From contig JAXJXV010000014.1 in NCBI GenBank assembly GCA_036307305.1, forward strand, positions 1 through 64,000: DNA of 64,000 bases, written 5' to 3'. Shown piece by piece: positions 34,987 to 43,397 of this stretch. The translations under genes were made by a program, and so were the position numbers. Within the stretch, counting starts at the first letter, position 1. Every line of letters starts with the position of its first letter. The notes under the pieces are model-generated. The model had not been told where the DNA came from and did no database searches. It worked only from the letters and a program-made list of their open reading frames with translations. This stretch comes from SIG607 sp036307305. GTDB lineage: Bacteria; Bacillota; Clostridia; Oscillospirales; Acutalibacteraceae.

Positions 34987-37275
34987 ATGGAACAAATGAC
35001 AGGACTTGATTTTAAAATCAAAGAAATGGCGGGGCGTATCAGAGAGCTTCGTGAAATCGAGGGTCTTACCCCTGAACAGATGGCAGAAAAAACTGCTGTA
35101 ACAACAGAAGAGTATTTAGATTGTGAAGCAGGTAAAAGTGATTTGAACTTTGCCTTTATTTACCGTTGCGCTCTGGCTCTTAACGTAAACGTAACCGATA
35201 TTATTGAGGGTTACAGCCCTACTCTTAAATCCTATACCGTTACCCGCGCGGGTTCAGGACAAAAAATTGCTCAGGCTCACGGTATGACCTATTACAACCT
35301 TGCTTATGCTTTTCAGAACAGAATTGCGGAGCCTCTTTACGTTCGCAGTGTGTTCAGTGAGGAAGCGCAGCATAAGGATATCGAGCTGACTACCCACGCA
35401 GGACAGGAGCTTGACATTGTTATTGAAGGTCAGCTTATGGTTCAGGTAGGTGAGCATAAGGAGATTCTCGGCCCTGGAGACAGTATTTATTATGACAGTG
35501 ACGTTGCTCACGGTATGATAGCCCTGGGCGGAAAGGATTGTCTTTTCTACGCTATAGTTCTTAATCCTACGGGAGAGCCTATTCCAGAGCTGTTACCTGC
35601 TAAAACAATTCTTGAACCAAGAGCCGTTAAGAAGGATACGAAGGAAAGAATTTATCAGAAATACATTGACGTTACCGAGGATGAAAACGGTACACCTACG
35701 TCTATTAAATTCAAAAATACAGAAAACTTTAACTTCGGCTTCGACCTTATTGACGCACTTGCTGACAGAGAACCTCAGAAACTTGCAATGCTTCATATTT
35801 CTAAGGATAAAACCGAACGCCGTATAACCTTTAAGGATATAAAGAAGGCTTCCAATCAGTGCGCAAATTACTTTAAGTCACTTGGTATTAAAAAGGGTGA
35901 CAGAGTAATGCTGGTTCTTAAGCGCCATTATCAGTTCTGGTATGCTATGATTGGTCTTAATAAGCTTGGCGCTATTGCTATTCCTGCGACTAATCAGCTT
36001 CTTGAACACGATTTTGAATACCGTTTTAATTCGGCAGGTGTTAGTACCATTATTTGTACTGCTGACGGTGATACCGCAAATCAGGTTGATATTGCGGCGG
36101 CGAAAAGTCCTACTCTTATTAACAAGATTATGGTTGGCGGCGAAAAAGAGGGCTGGAGAAACTTCGACGAGGAGTATACTCTTTACAGCACTCATTATAA
36201 GAGAGGGGAAGATGCCCCCGGCGGAAACGACCTTATGCTTATGTTCTTCACTTCGGGAACAACAGGCTATCCCAAAATTGCCGCTCATAACTATAAATAC
36301 GCTCTCGGTCATTTCCATACTGCGAAATATTGGCATACCGTTGACCCCGACGGATTGCACTTTACCATATCAGATACAGGTTGGGCAAAGTCTATGTGGG
36401 GTAAGCTTTACGGACAGTGGCTTTGCGAAGCGGCAATATTTGTATATGACTTTGACAGATTTGATGCCGCTGATATTTTGCCTATGTTTGCAAAATATCA
36501 GATAACTACCTTCTGTGCGCCTCCTACCATGCTCAGAATGATGATAAAGCAGGATATTTCAAAATATGATTTTTCTTCTGTTTCTCATATGACAACGGCA
36601 GGTGAGGCTCTCAATCCTGAGGTTTACCGTCAGTTTGAAAAAGCTACGGGACTTCAGATTCTTGAGGGCTTTGGACAGACCGAAAGCACTATGATAATAG
36701 GAAATATGGTTGGCTCATCTCATAAAATCGGTTCTATGGGTAAACCCGCCCCGATTTATGACGTTGATATTGTGGATGCAGAGGGTAACAGCGTACCTGT
36801 AGGTGAAACGGGTGAAATCGTTATTAACGTAAAAGACGGCGCACCTTGCGGACTGTTTACAGGCTATTATCAGAATGAAGAAAAAACCAAAGAGGTATGG
36901 CACGACGGCTATTATCATACGGGTGATACCGCTTGGCGCGACGAGGACGGCTTTTACTGGTATGTGGGCCGTGTTGACGACGTTATTAAATCGTCGGGTT
37001 ATCGTATCGGACCTTTCGAAATTGAAAGCGTTATTATGGAGCTTCCGTATGTTCTTGAGTGCGGCGTATCTGCTGCTCCCGATGAGGTGAGGGGACAGGT
37101 TGTTAAGGCAAGTATCGTGCTTGTTTCAGGTACAGAGCCTACTGAAGAACTTAAAAAGGATATTCAGAAATACGTTAAGGACAGAACGGCTCCTTATAAA
37201 TATCCTCGTATAGTAGAGTTCAGAGATAGCCTCCCAAAAACTACAAGTGGAAAAATTCAGAGAAATAAGCTATAA
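34987..37275 (+). CDS. HTH-cupin-acyl-CoA synthetase fusion (Val-controlled)
   Basis: This 762-residue paralogue of the preceding fusion has the same order: HTH (about 12-75), cupin (about 115-200, with TTHAGQELD and VAHGMIALGG) and AMP-forming ligase (about 245-762; TSGTTGYPK near 421, GFGQTEST, catalytic Lys in SGKIQRNKL). The last 80 residues are nearly identical between the two, whereas the N-terminal thirds differ more. It heads a transcript continuing through the ferredoxin oxidoreductase and aminotransferase. Under a Val T-box, isobutyrate is the inferred substrate, giving isobutyryl-CoA for carboxylation to 2-oxoisovalerate. Confidence 0.85.
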   Translation: MEQMTGLDFKIKEMAGRIRELREIEGLTPEQMAEKTAVTTEEYLDCEAGKSDLNFAFIYRCALALNVNVTDIIEGYSPTLKSYTVTRAGSGQKIAQAHGMTYYNLAYAFQNRIAEPLYVRSVFSEEAQHKDIELTTHAGQELDIVIEGQLMVQVGEHKEILGPGDSIYYDSDVAHGMIALGGKDCLFYAIVLNPTGEPIPELLPAKTILEPRAVKKDTKERIYQKYIDVTEDENGTPTSIKFKNTENFNFGFDLIDALADREPQKLAMLHISKDKTERRITFKDIKKASNQCANYFKSLGIKKGDRVMLVLKRHYQFWYAMIGLNKLGAIAIPATNQLLEHDFEYRFNSAGVSTIICTADGDTANQVDIAAAKSPTLINKIMVGGEKEGWRNFDEEYTLYSTHYKRGEDAPGGNDLMLMFFTSGTTGYPKIAAHNYKYALGHFHTAKYWHTVDPDGLHFTISDTGWAKSMWGKLYGQWLCEAAIFVYDFDRFDAADILPMFAKYQITTFCAPPTMLRMMIKQDISKYDFSSVSHMTTAGEALNPEVYRQFEKATGLQILEGFGQTESTMIIGNMVGSSHKIGSMGKPAPIYDVDIVDAEGNSVPVGETGEIVINVKDGAPCGLFTGYYQNEEKTKEVWHDGYYHTGDTAWRDEDGFYWYVGRVDDVIKSSGYRIGPFEIESVIMELPYVLECGVSAAPDEVRGQVVKASIVLVSGTEPTEELKKDIQKYVKDRTAPYKYPRIVEFRDSLPKTTSGKIQRNKL

Positions 37276-37302
37276 TTACAGTATAAAAGGAGGCAGAGCA
37301 GT

Positions 37303-37968
37303 ATGTTTTCAAATAAAAGACTTACGCTTTTTTGCGGACATTACGGAAGCGGAAAAACCAACATTGCGGTAAATGCTGCAGTGTCGCTTAAAGAAAAATT
37401 TGAAAAAGTTGCTCTTGCCGACCTTGATATAGTTAATCCTTATTTCAGAACTAAGGACAGCAGTGAGCTGCTGGAATCTAAGGGCATAAGACTTATCTGC
37501 TCAAGCTATGCAAACTCTAACGTAGATATACCTGCTCTGCCGCAGGATATATATGCCGTTACCGATGATAAAACGCTCAGATGTATACTGGATATCGGCG
37601 GTGATGACATAGGCGCCTTCGTTCTTGGCAGAATAGCTGAAAAAATAGTAGGCGAAAACGATTACGATATGCTCATGGTAATAAATTCTTTTAGACCGCT
37701 GACAAGAGATGCCCAGTCCACCTTAGAGGTATTAAGGGAAATCGAAACGGCGGCAAAAATGAAGTTTACGGGTATAGTAAATAATTCCAATTTAGGTGAA
37801 GAAACTACGGCGCAGGATGTTATAGATTCTACTGAGTATGCAAAAAGCGTGTCTGAAATTTGCTCTCTGCCTGTAGTTGCAACCACCGTTAAAGAGGAAC
37901 TATATGATGAGCTTAAAGGCAAAATAGAAAATCTGTTTCCCTTAAAGCTTCAGGATAAAATTTTATAG
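37303..37968 (+). CDS. P-loop ATPase of the SIMIBI/MinD-like type
   Basis: This 221-residue protein has Walker A CGHYGSGKTN near residue 11, a LADLDIVNPYF segment (the MinD/ParA-like Asp after strand 2) and ILDIGGDDIG as Walker B. It lacks the signature lysine of deviant Walker A ATPases and any CxxC metal motif. The role is unknown. Its position between the Val-controlled ligase and the oxidoreductase subunits, with a strong AAAGGAGG site, suggests a helper for assembly or activity of that enzyme, for example cluster or cofactor delivery. That is inference from context alone. Confidence 0.7.
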   Translation: MFSNKRLTLFCGHYGSGKTNIAVNAAVSLKEKFEKVALADLDIVNPYFRTKDSSELLESKGIRLICSSYANSNVDIPALPQDIYAVTDDKTLRCILDIGGDDIGAFVLGRIAEKIVGENDYDMLMVINSFRPLTRDAQSTLEVLREIETAAKMKFTGIVNNSNLGEETTAQDVIDSTEYAKSVSEICSLPVVATTVKEELYDELKGKIENLFPLKLQDKIL

Positions 37969-38018
37969 ATTACACAATTATTTGTGCTTTCGAATATATT
38001 TGCTAAGGAGTGTTTATT

Positions 38019-38225
38019 TTGGCAAAATTAACTTTTAAGACCGACAACTGTAAAGGTTGCGGACTGTGTGTTGACGCCTGTCCAAAACAGGTACTTATTC
38101 TCGCGCAGGACAAAATTAACAAAAAGGGACATCATCCGGTAGAGGCTGCTAATATCGATGCCTGTATCGGTTGCGCATTCTGTGCAACAATGTGTCCTGA
38201 CTGTATCATTAAGGTAGAAAGGTAG
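38019..38225 (+). CDS. vorD: 2-oxoacid:ferredoxin oxidoreductase, delta (2x4Fe-4S) subunit
   Basis: This 68-residue ferredoxin-like subunit has two complete cluster motifs, CKGCGLCVDACP and CIGCAFCATMCP. It passes electrons between the TPP-containing catalytic subunits and free ferredoxin. I start at TTG 38019 because AAGGAG (38005-38010) is 8 bp upstream; the GTG that opens the frame is inside that Shine-Dalgarno. It is the first gene of the delta-alpha-beta-gamma set. Confidence 0.9.
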   Translation: MAKLTFKTDNCKGCGLCVDACPKQVLILAQDKINKKGHHPVEAANIDACIGCAFCATMCPDCIIKVER

Positions 38226-38234
38226 GGAGTGGAA

Positions 38235-39299
38235 ATGGCTGATAAGGTTTTGATGAAAGGTAATGAAGCTATTGCTGAGGCTGCTATTATAGCAGGTTGC
38301 CGTCATTATTTCGGTTATCCTATTACTCCTCAGACAGAGGTTGCCGCTTATATGGCAAAAAGAATGCCTAAAATCAACGGATGCTTCCTTCAGGCAGAAA
38401 GCGAAATTGCCGCAATTAATATGGTATACGGCGTTGCTTCAACAGGTAAGCGCGTTATGACGTCCTCTTCAAGTCCCGGAATTTCTCTTAAGGGCGAGGG
38501 ACTTTCTTATCTTGCAGGTGCTGACCTTCCTGCGCTTGTTGTTAACGTACAGAGAGGCGGTCCGGGTCTTGGCGGTATTCAGCCTTCTCAGTCTGATTAT
38601 TTTCAGGCTACAAAGGCGGGCGGACACGGCGACTTTAAGATGATAGTTTTAGCTCCTGCGTCTGTTCAGGAAATGGCTGACCTTACCGTTAAGGGCTTTG
38701 ACCTTGCTGATAAATACCGTATGACTGCTATGGTACTTGCAGACGGTACAATGGGTCAGATGATGGAGCCTGTTTCTCTTGATTATGAAATCGGCAAAAC
38801 TATAGAGAAGCCTTGGGCAACTACAGGAACCAAGCTTGAGCGTGAGCATAATATTGTAAACTCTCTTTTCCTTGTTCCCGAAGAACTTGAAAAATCTAAT
38901 TTTGAGCGTTTTCAGCGTTATAAGTACATAGAAGAGAACGAGGCTATGTGGGAAGAATATATGATGGAGGATGCGGAAATCTGCATCGCCGCCTTTGGTA
39001 TTGCCGCACGAGTTTCAAAGAACGCTATCAATGAAGCCAGAAAACAGGGTATCAAGGTTGGTCTTATACGTCCTATTACTCTTTGGCCTTTCCCCGCAGA
39101 GCCGTTTAAGAAAGCTGGTAATCAGGTCAAACAGATTATTTCTGTTGAGCTTTCTATGGGACAGATGATTGAAGACGTACGCCTAGCGAGTGATTGTAAG
39201 GTTCCCGTAACACTTTGCAACCGCGCAGGTGGTATGATTCCTTCGCCTGAGCAGGTGCTTGACGCAATTTATAAGGCTGCAAAAGGAGGTAATGAATAA
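38235..39299 (+). CDS. vorB: 2-oxoacid:ferredoxin oxidoreductase, alpha subunit (VorB type)
   Basis: This 354-residue subunit is equivalent to domains I and II of pyruvate:ferredoxin oxidoreductase. GNEAIAEAAIIAGCRHYFGYPITPQTE is split here as GNEAIAEAAI then GYPITPQTE; a TSSSSPG segment follows, and LIRPITLWPFP lies in the transketolase-C-like part. It most resembles the subunit named VorB (3-methyl-2-oxobutanoate/2-oxoglutarate type). The reaction interconverts a 2-oxoacid plus CoA with an acyl-CoA, CO2 and reduced ferredoxin. The surrounding branched-chain genes favour 2-oxoisovalerate and relatives as substrates. Confidence 0.88.
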   Translation: MADKVLMKGNEAIAEAAIIAGCRHYFGYPITPQTEVAAYMAKRMPKINGCFLQAESEIAAINMVYGVASTGKRVMTSSSSPGISLKGEGLSYLAGADLPALVVNVQRGGPGLGGIQPSQSDYFQATKAGGHGDFKMIVLAPASVQEMADLTVKGFDLADKYRMTAMVLADGTMGQMMEPVSLDYEIGKTIEKPWATTGTKLEREHNIVNSLFLVPEELEKSNFERFQRYKYIEENEAMWEEYMMEDAEICIAAFGIAARVSKNAINEARKQGIKVGLIRPITLWPFPAEPFKKAGNQVKQIISVELSMGQMIEDVRLASDCKVPVTLCNRAGGMIPSPEQVLDAIYKAAKGGNE

Positions 39300-40054
39300 T
39301 GGTAGTATTTGATAAACCTCATGCACTTACCGATGCTCGTATGCATTATTGCCCCGGTTGTACTCACGGTATCGTTCACCGTCTTGTTGCCGAGGTTATT
39401 GATGAACTTGGTATTGAGGGCAAAACCATAGGTATTGCTCCTGTTGGTTGCTCGGTTATGGCATATAATTATTTTAACTGTGATATGATTGAGGCGGCTC
39501 ACGGACGCGCTCCTGCTGTTGCAACAGGCGTAAAGAGAGCTGACCCCGAAAACCACATCGTATTTACCTATCAGGGCGACGGCGACCTTGCTTCTATAGG
39601 TATGGCAGAAACAGTTCATTCTGCCGCAAGAAATGAAAACATTACCGTTATTTTCATTAACAACGCTATTTACGGTATGACAGGCGGACAGATGGCTCCT
39701 ACCTCTCTTCCAGGTCAGGTTACTCAGACCTCTCCTTACGGCAGAGACGTAAACCATTGCGGTTATCCTATCAAGGTTTGTGAAATGCTTTCAAAGCTTG
39801 ACGGACCTGAGTATCTTGAGCGTGTTACCGTTAATAACGTTAAGAACGTTAAAAACGCTAAAAAGGCTATCAAGAAGGCTTTCCAGAATCAGATAGACGG
39901 TAAGGGATTTTCTCTTGTTGAGGTTGTATCTTCCTGTCCTACAAACTGGGGTATGACTCCTAAACAGGCGCTTGAGTGGATTGACGAGAAAATGCTTCCG
40001 TATTATCCTCTTGGCGTATATAAAGACAGAAGTGCAGAAAAGGAGGAAGCGTAA
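39299..40054 (+). CDS. vorA: 2-oxoacid:ferredoxin oxidoreductase, beta (TPP) subunit
   Basis: This 251-residue thiamine diphosphate-binding subunit has YCPGCTHG near residue 17 and the TPP motif GDGDLASIGM followed by NNAIYGMTGGQ. The ATG overlaps the alpha-subunit stop by one base, so subunits are made in step. Length and motifs match KorB/VorA proteins. Acting with the alpha subunit, it forms the active site for oxidative decarboxylation or, in reverse, reductive carboxylation. Confidence 0.88.
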   Translation: MVVFDKPHALTDARMHYCPGCTHGIVHRLVAEVIDELGIEGKTIGIAPVGCSVMAYNYFNCDMIEAAHGRAPAVATGVKRADPENHIVFTYQGDGDLASIGMAETVHSAARNENITVIFINNAIYGMTGGQMAPTSLPGQVTQTSPYGRDVNHCGYPIKVCEMLSKLDGPEYLERVTVNNVKNVKNAKKAIKKAFQNQIDGKGFSLVEVVSSCPTNWGMTPKQALEWIDEKMLPYYPLGVYKDRSAEKEEA

Positions 40055-40587
40055 TGGCTACTAAACAGTTTTTATTTTCAGGCTTTGGCGGTCAGGGTAT
40101 TCTTTTCTCCGGTAAGTTTATAGCTTATAAGGGTCTTATGGACTCTAAACAGGTTAGTTGGCTTCCGTCGTACGGCCCTGAAATGAGAGGCGGAACGGCT
40201 TCATGCAGCGTTATTGTAAGTGACGAGCCTGTAGGTTCTCCTATCGTTTCCAATCCTGATATACTTATTGCTATGAATTTGCCTTCCCTTGATAAGTATG
40301 AGTCTACGGTTGTTCCGGGCGGAATGATTTTCCTTGATTCTTCTCTTATTGAGCGTAAGGTTCAGCGTGATGACGTTAAGGTTTTCTATATTCCTGCAAC
40401 GAAACTTGCAAGTGATAACGGAATGCCTACTCTTGCAAATATGATTATTGTTGGTAAGGTTCTTTCAGAGCTTAATGATTTTGCGCCTGAAAGCGTTGAT
40501 GCGGCGCTTTCAAAGGTTATTTCCGCAAAGAGAGCCGATATGGCTGATATCAACAGAAAAGCTATGCAGATTGGCGCTCAAAACTAA
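40054..40587 (+). CDS. vorC: 2-oxoacid:ferredoxin oxidoreductase, gamma subunit
   Basis: This 177-residue gamma subunit begins FLFSGFGGQGILFSGK, the glycine-rich signature of the family, with SYGPEMRGGTASC near residue 46. It binds CoA-proximal surfaces in related enzymes and completes the four-subunit complex. The one-base overlap with vorA continues the coupling. The next gene is the aminotransferase. Confidence 0.88.
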   Translation: MATKQFLFSGFGGQGILFSGKFIAYKGLMDSKQVSWLPSYGPEMRGGTASCSVIVSDEPVGSPIVSNPDILIAMNLPSLDKYESTVVPGGMIFLDSSLIERKVQRDDVKVFYIPATKLASDNGMPTLANMIIVGKVLSELNDFAPESVDAALSKVISAKRADMADINRKAMQIGAQN

Positions 40588-40605
40588 TATTAAGAAGGTA
40601 ATATT

Positions 40606-41670
40606 ATGAATATTTCTATTACAAAAACAACCTGTCCAAAAGAAAAACCCGATAGCAGTATTCTGGGTTTTGGTAAATACTTTACCGACCATATGTTTAT
40701 GATGGATTATTCGTCAGAAGAGGGTTGGCACGATGCAAGAATAGTTCCTTTTGCAAATATTTCTCTTCATCCTGCTTCTACCGTACTTCATTACGGAAGT
40801 GAAATTTTCGAAGGTCTTAAGGCTTACCGCAGAGAAGACGGTAAGGTACAGCTCTTCAGACCTATGGAAAATATCCGCAGAATGAACAACTCTGCTGACA
40901 GACTTTGTCTTCCTCAGATTCCCGAAGAGGATGCATTAGAGGTTCTTAAAACCTTCGTTGCTCTTGAGCAGGACTGGACTCCCAGTGCGCCTGGAACATC
41001 ACTATATCTTCGTCCTTTTATGTTCGGCAACGATGAAACACTTGGTGTTCACGCTGTTCACAATGCAACCTTCGTAATCATCGCTTCTCCCGTAGGAAGC
41101 TATTACAAAGAGGGTATCAACCCCGTTAAGATTATGATTGAGGATGAGGACGTACGTGCAGTTCGCGGCGGTACGGGTTACGCTAAATGTGGCGGTAACT
41201 ATGCCGCAAGTAACCGCGCAGGTGAACGCGCCGAAAAGCAGGGCTATTCTCAGGTTCTTTGGCTTGACGGTGTAGAGAGAAAGTATATTGAAGAGGTTGG
41301 CGCCATGAACGTTATGTTCAAGATTAACGGCGAAATCGTTACTCCTATGCTTTCAGGCTCTATTCTTCCGGGTATTACGAGAAAGTCCTGTCTTGAGGTT
41401 CTTCGTAAAGAGGGCTACAAGGTAAGCGAAAGACTGCTTAGCATTGACGAACTTGAGACTGCTATGGAAAACGGCACTCTTGAAGAGGCTTGGGGTTGCG
41501 GAACAGCGGCTGTTGTTTCTCCTATCGGTGAGCTTTGCTATAAGGGTGTTAAGCATCAGGTTAGCGGCGGCAATATCGGTGAGGTAACTCAGCATCTTTA
41601 TGATACCCTTACTGGTATTCAGTGGGGTAAAATAGAAGATTCTTTCGGCTGGACCATGCCTATAGAATAA
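40606..41670 (+). CDS. ilvE: Branched-chain amino acid aminotransferase
   Basis: This 354-residue fold-type IV PLP aminotransferase is of type II IlvE length. Landmarks are LHYGSEIFEGLKAYR near residue 65, the Schiff-base lysine in GTGYAKCGGNYAAS, and EEVGAMNVMF. It interconverts valine, leucine or isoleucine with their 2-oxoacids using glutamate/2-oxoglutarate. It is last in the Val T-box transcript, directly after the oxidoreductase that would supply or consume those 2-oxoacids. No terminator is seen before the next promoter at 41685. Confidence 0.92.
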   Translation: MNISITKTTCPKEKPDSSILGFGKYFTDHMFMMDYSSEEGWHDARIVPFANISLHPASTVLHYGSEIFEGLKAYRREDGKVQLFRPMENIRRMNNSADRLCLPQIPEEDALEVLKTFVALEQDWTPSAPGTSLYLRPFMFGNDETLGVHAVHNATFVIIASPVGSYYKEGINPVKIMIEDEDVRAVRGGTGYAKCGGNYAASNRAGERAEKQGYSQVLWLDGVERKYIEEVGAMNVMFKINGEIVTPMLSGSILPGITRKSCLEVLRKEGYKVSERLLSIDELETAMENGTLEEAWGCGTAAVVSPIGELCYKGVKHQVSGGNIGEVTQHLYDTLTGIQWGKIEDSFGWTMPIE

Positions 41671-41684
41671 TTTTTAAAAAATTG

Positions 41685-41713
41685 TTGACAAAATATGAAA
41701 GCAATGCTATAAT
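41685..41713 (+). promoter_or_regulatory. Consensus promoter of the Leu T-box transcript
   Basis: TTGACA (41685-41690), 17 bp, TATAAT (41708-41713), both perfect. Confidence 0.9.
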
Positions 41714-41717
41714 ATTA

Positions 41718-41984
41718 GAAAATTTCTAAATGCTATGAAGGAATTATTCTTTATTTATGCACGTTTTCAGAGAGTTGGCGGAGGGTGTAAGCCGATACTG
41801 CAGAGTAAAGTAAGTCTCGTTCCGGAGCAGAACTGCTGAAATATAAGTAAGTGGTTACGGCTTGTCCCGTTATCATGACAAAAGACTTGTTGGAGTCTTA
41901 CTGAGTGACCGTTTATGACGGTAAATAGGGTGGTACCGCGAATATATTTCGTCCCTGAAACTATATTAGTTTCAGGGACTTTTT
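41718..41984 (+). promoter_or_regulatory. T-box leader, specifier CTC (leucine)
   Basis: Sequence differs from the other two leaders, but the parts match: K-turn ATGA then AGGAA; distal stem I GAGAGTTGGCGG; the specifier strand; T-box AGGGTGGTACCGCG (41927-41940), the textbook consensus; and terminator GTCCCTGAAACT (41951-41962) with AGTTTCAGGGAC (41968-41979) and TTTTT. The triplet preceding purine-TTCC (which pairs with GGAA) is CTC (41816-41818), a leucine codon. Uncharged tRNA-Leu(GAG) should switch on the three following genes. It fills the 336-bp gap after ilvE. Confidence 0.9.
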
Positions 41985-42006
41985 GTGTGAAAGGAAGAAT
42001 TTGATT

Positions 42007-43395
42007 ATGAAAAATATCATAATTGCCGACACGACTCTTTGTAGTGAGGAAGTAAAGTACAGTTTTAAGGAGAAAATCGAAATTGCAAGACAGCTTGAAA
42101 ATCTCAACGTAGATATTATTGAACTGCCTTCAATAGAAAACGTAAGAACCGATATCCTTCTTGTTAAAACTGTTTCTTCTTTTGTTAAGAACAGCGTTAT
42201 TTCTGTTGGTTCGGGTATGAGCAGTGAAAGTATTGAAAACGCTGCGCTTTCACTTGTGGGCGCAAAGCACGGCAGAATTAGGATAGAACTTCCTGTTTCT
42301 CCCGTGGGAATGGAGTATATTTGTCATAAAAAACCTGATAAAATGCTTCCTTTTATAGAAAAACTTGTAAGCCTTGCAAAAGACAAATCCGATGACGTTG
42401 AGTTTTGTGCCATTGACGCAACGAGAGCAGAAGATGAGTTCCTTTACAGTGCAATCAACACCGCAATAAATGCGGGTGCTACCTCTGTATCTATTTATGA
42501 CAGCGCGGCTGAAACTATGATGCCTGACCAGTTTGCAAATTTTGCGGCTGATATTATCAATAAAACCGAAGGAAAGGTAAGCTTGGGTGTTTTCTGCGAA
42601 AACAAAAACGGTATGGCAGTTGCCGACGCGCTTCTTGCCGTAAGAAGCGGGGTAGAGGTTGTAAAGACCAGTGTTAGTGGTAATGCAGTTCCTCTTGAAA
42701 CCTTTGCCGAAATGATTAAAAACTGCGGAAATTCCTTCGGCTTATCAACGGGTATTAATTATACACAGCTGGGGCGTATTATTAAGCAGATTAATTGGAT
42801 TGCCGATAATTCTAAATCGGGTAAAACTGCCGCTTATAAAAATGAGGTTGCAGATGAGAATATAATCCTTTATGCAAGTGATAGCAGAGAAGCGGTTATG
42901 ACTGCTGTGTTAAAGCTTGGCTACGATTTAAGCGATGACGACCAGATTAAAGTATATGAAGAATTTCAGAAGGTTGCCGCAAAAAAAGAAGTCGGCTCCA
43001 AAGAACTTGAAGCTATAGTGGCAAGTGTTGCTTTGCAGGTACCTGCAACCTACAAGCTTGTAAGCTATGTTCTCAATAACGGTAATATAATTGCTTCAAG
43101 CGCTCAGGTAACTCTTGAAAAAGACGGAAACACATATCAGGGTATTTCCATCGGCGACGGTCCTATTGCGGCAGCATTTCTTGCTATTGAGCAAATTACA
43201 GGCACACATTACGAGCTTGACGATTTCCAGATTCAGTCTGTAACCGAGGGAAAGGAAGCTATGGGAAGCGCTCTTGTTAAACTCAGAGCAAACGGAAAGC
43301 TTTATAGCGGTAACGGTATTTCTACCGATATAATCGGCGCAGGTATCAAAGCTTATTTAAGTGCAGTAAACAAGATCGTTTACGAGGAGGCATAA
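42007..43395 (+). CDS. LeuA-like protein without catalytic metal ligands, LeuA regulatory domain kept
   Basis: This 462-residue homologue of 2-isopropylmalate synthase has a DRE-TIM barrel (about 1-270), a linker and an intact C-terminal allosteric domain (about 335-462; IGDGPIAAAFLAIEQITG, IIGAGIKAYLSAV). The active site is gone. The canonical DTTLRDGEQ reads DTTLCSEEV (residues 8-16), so the catalytic Arg and the metal-ligand Asp are C and S. The HxHND metal motif reads FCENK (196-200). The NGxGERAGN loop is replaced. It therefore should not condense acetyl-CoA with 2-oxoisovalerate. Being first behind a Leu T-box and retaining the domain that binds leucine in LeuA, a leucine-sensing pseudoenzyme is the best guess. 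ATG 42007 follows AAGGAAG. Confidence 0.8.
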   Translation: MKNIIIADTTLCSEEVKYSFKEKIEIARQLENLNVDIIELPSIENVRTDILLVKTVSSFVKNSVISVGSGMSSESIENAALSLVGAKHGRIRIELPVSPVGMEYICHKKPDKMLPFIEKLVSLAKDKSDDVEFCAIDATRAEDEFLYSAINTAINAGATSVSIYDSAAETMMPDQFANFAADIINKTEGKVSLGVFCENKNGMAVADALLAVRSGVEVVKTSVSGNAVPLETFAEMIKNCGNSFGLSTGINYTQLGRIIKQINWIADNSKSGKTAAYKNEVADENIILYASDSREAVMTAVLKLGYDLSDDDQIKVYEEFQKVAAKKEVGSKELEAIVASVALQVPATYKLVSYVLNNGNIIASSAQVTLEKDGNTYQGISIGDGPIAAAFLAIEQITGTHYELDDFQIQSVTEGKEAMGSALVKLRANGKLYSGNGISTDIIGAGIKAYLSAVNKIVYEEA

Positions 43396-43397
43396 TA

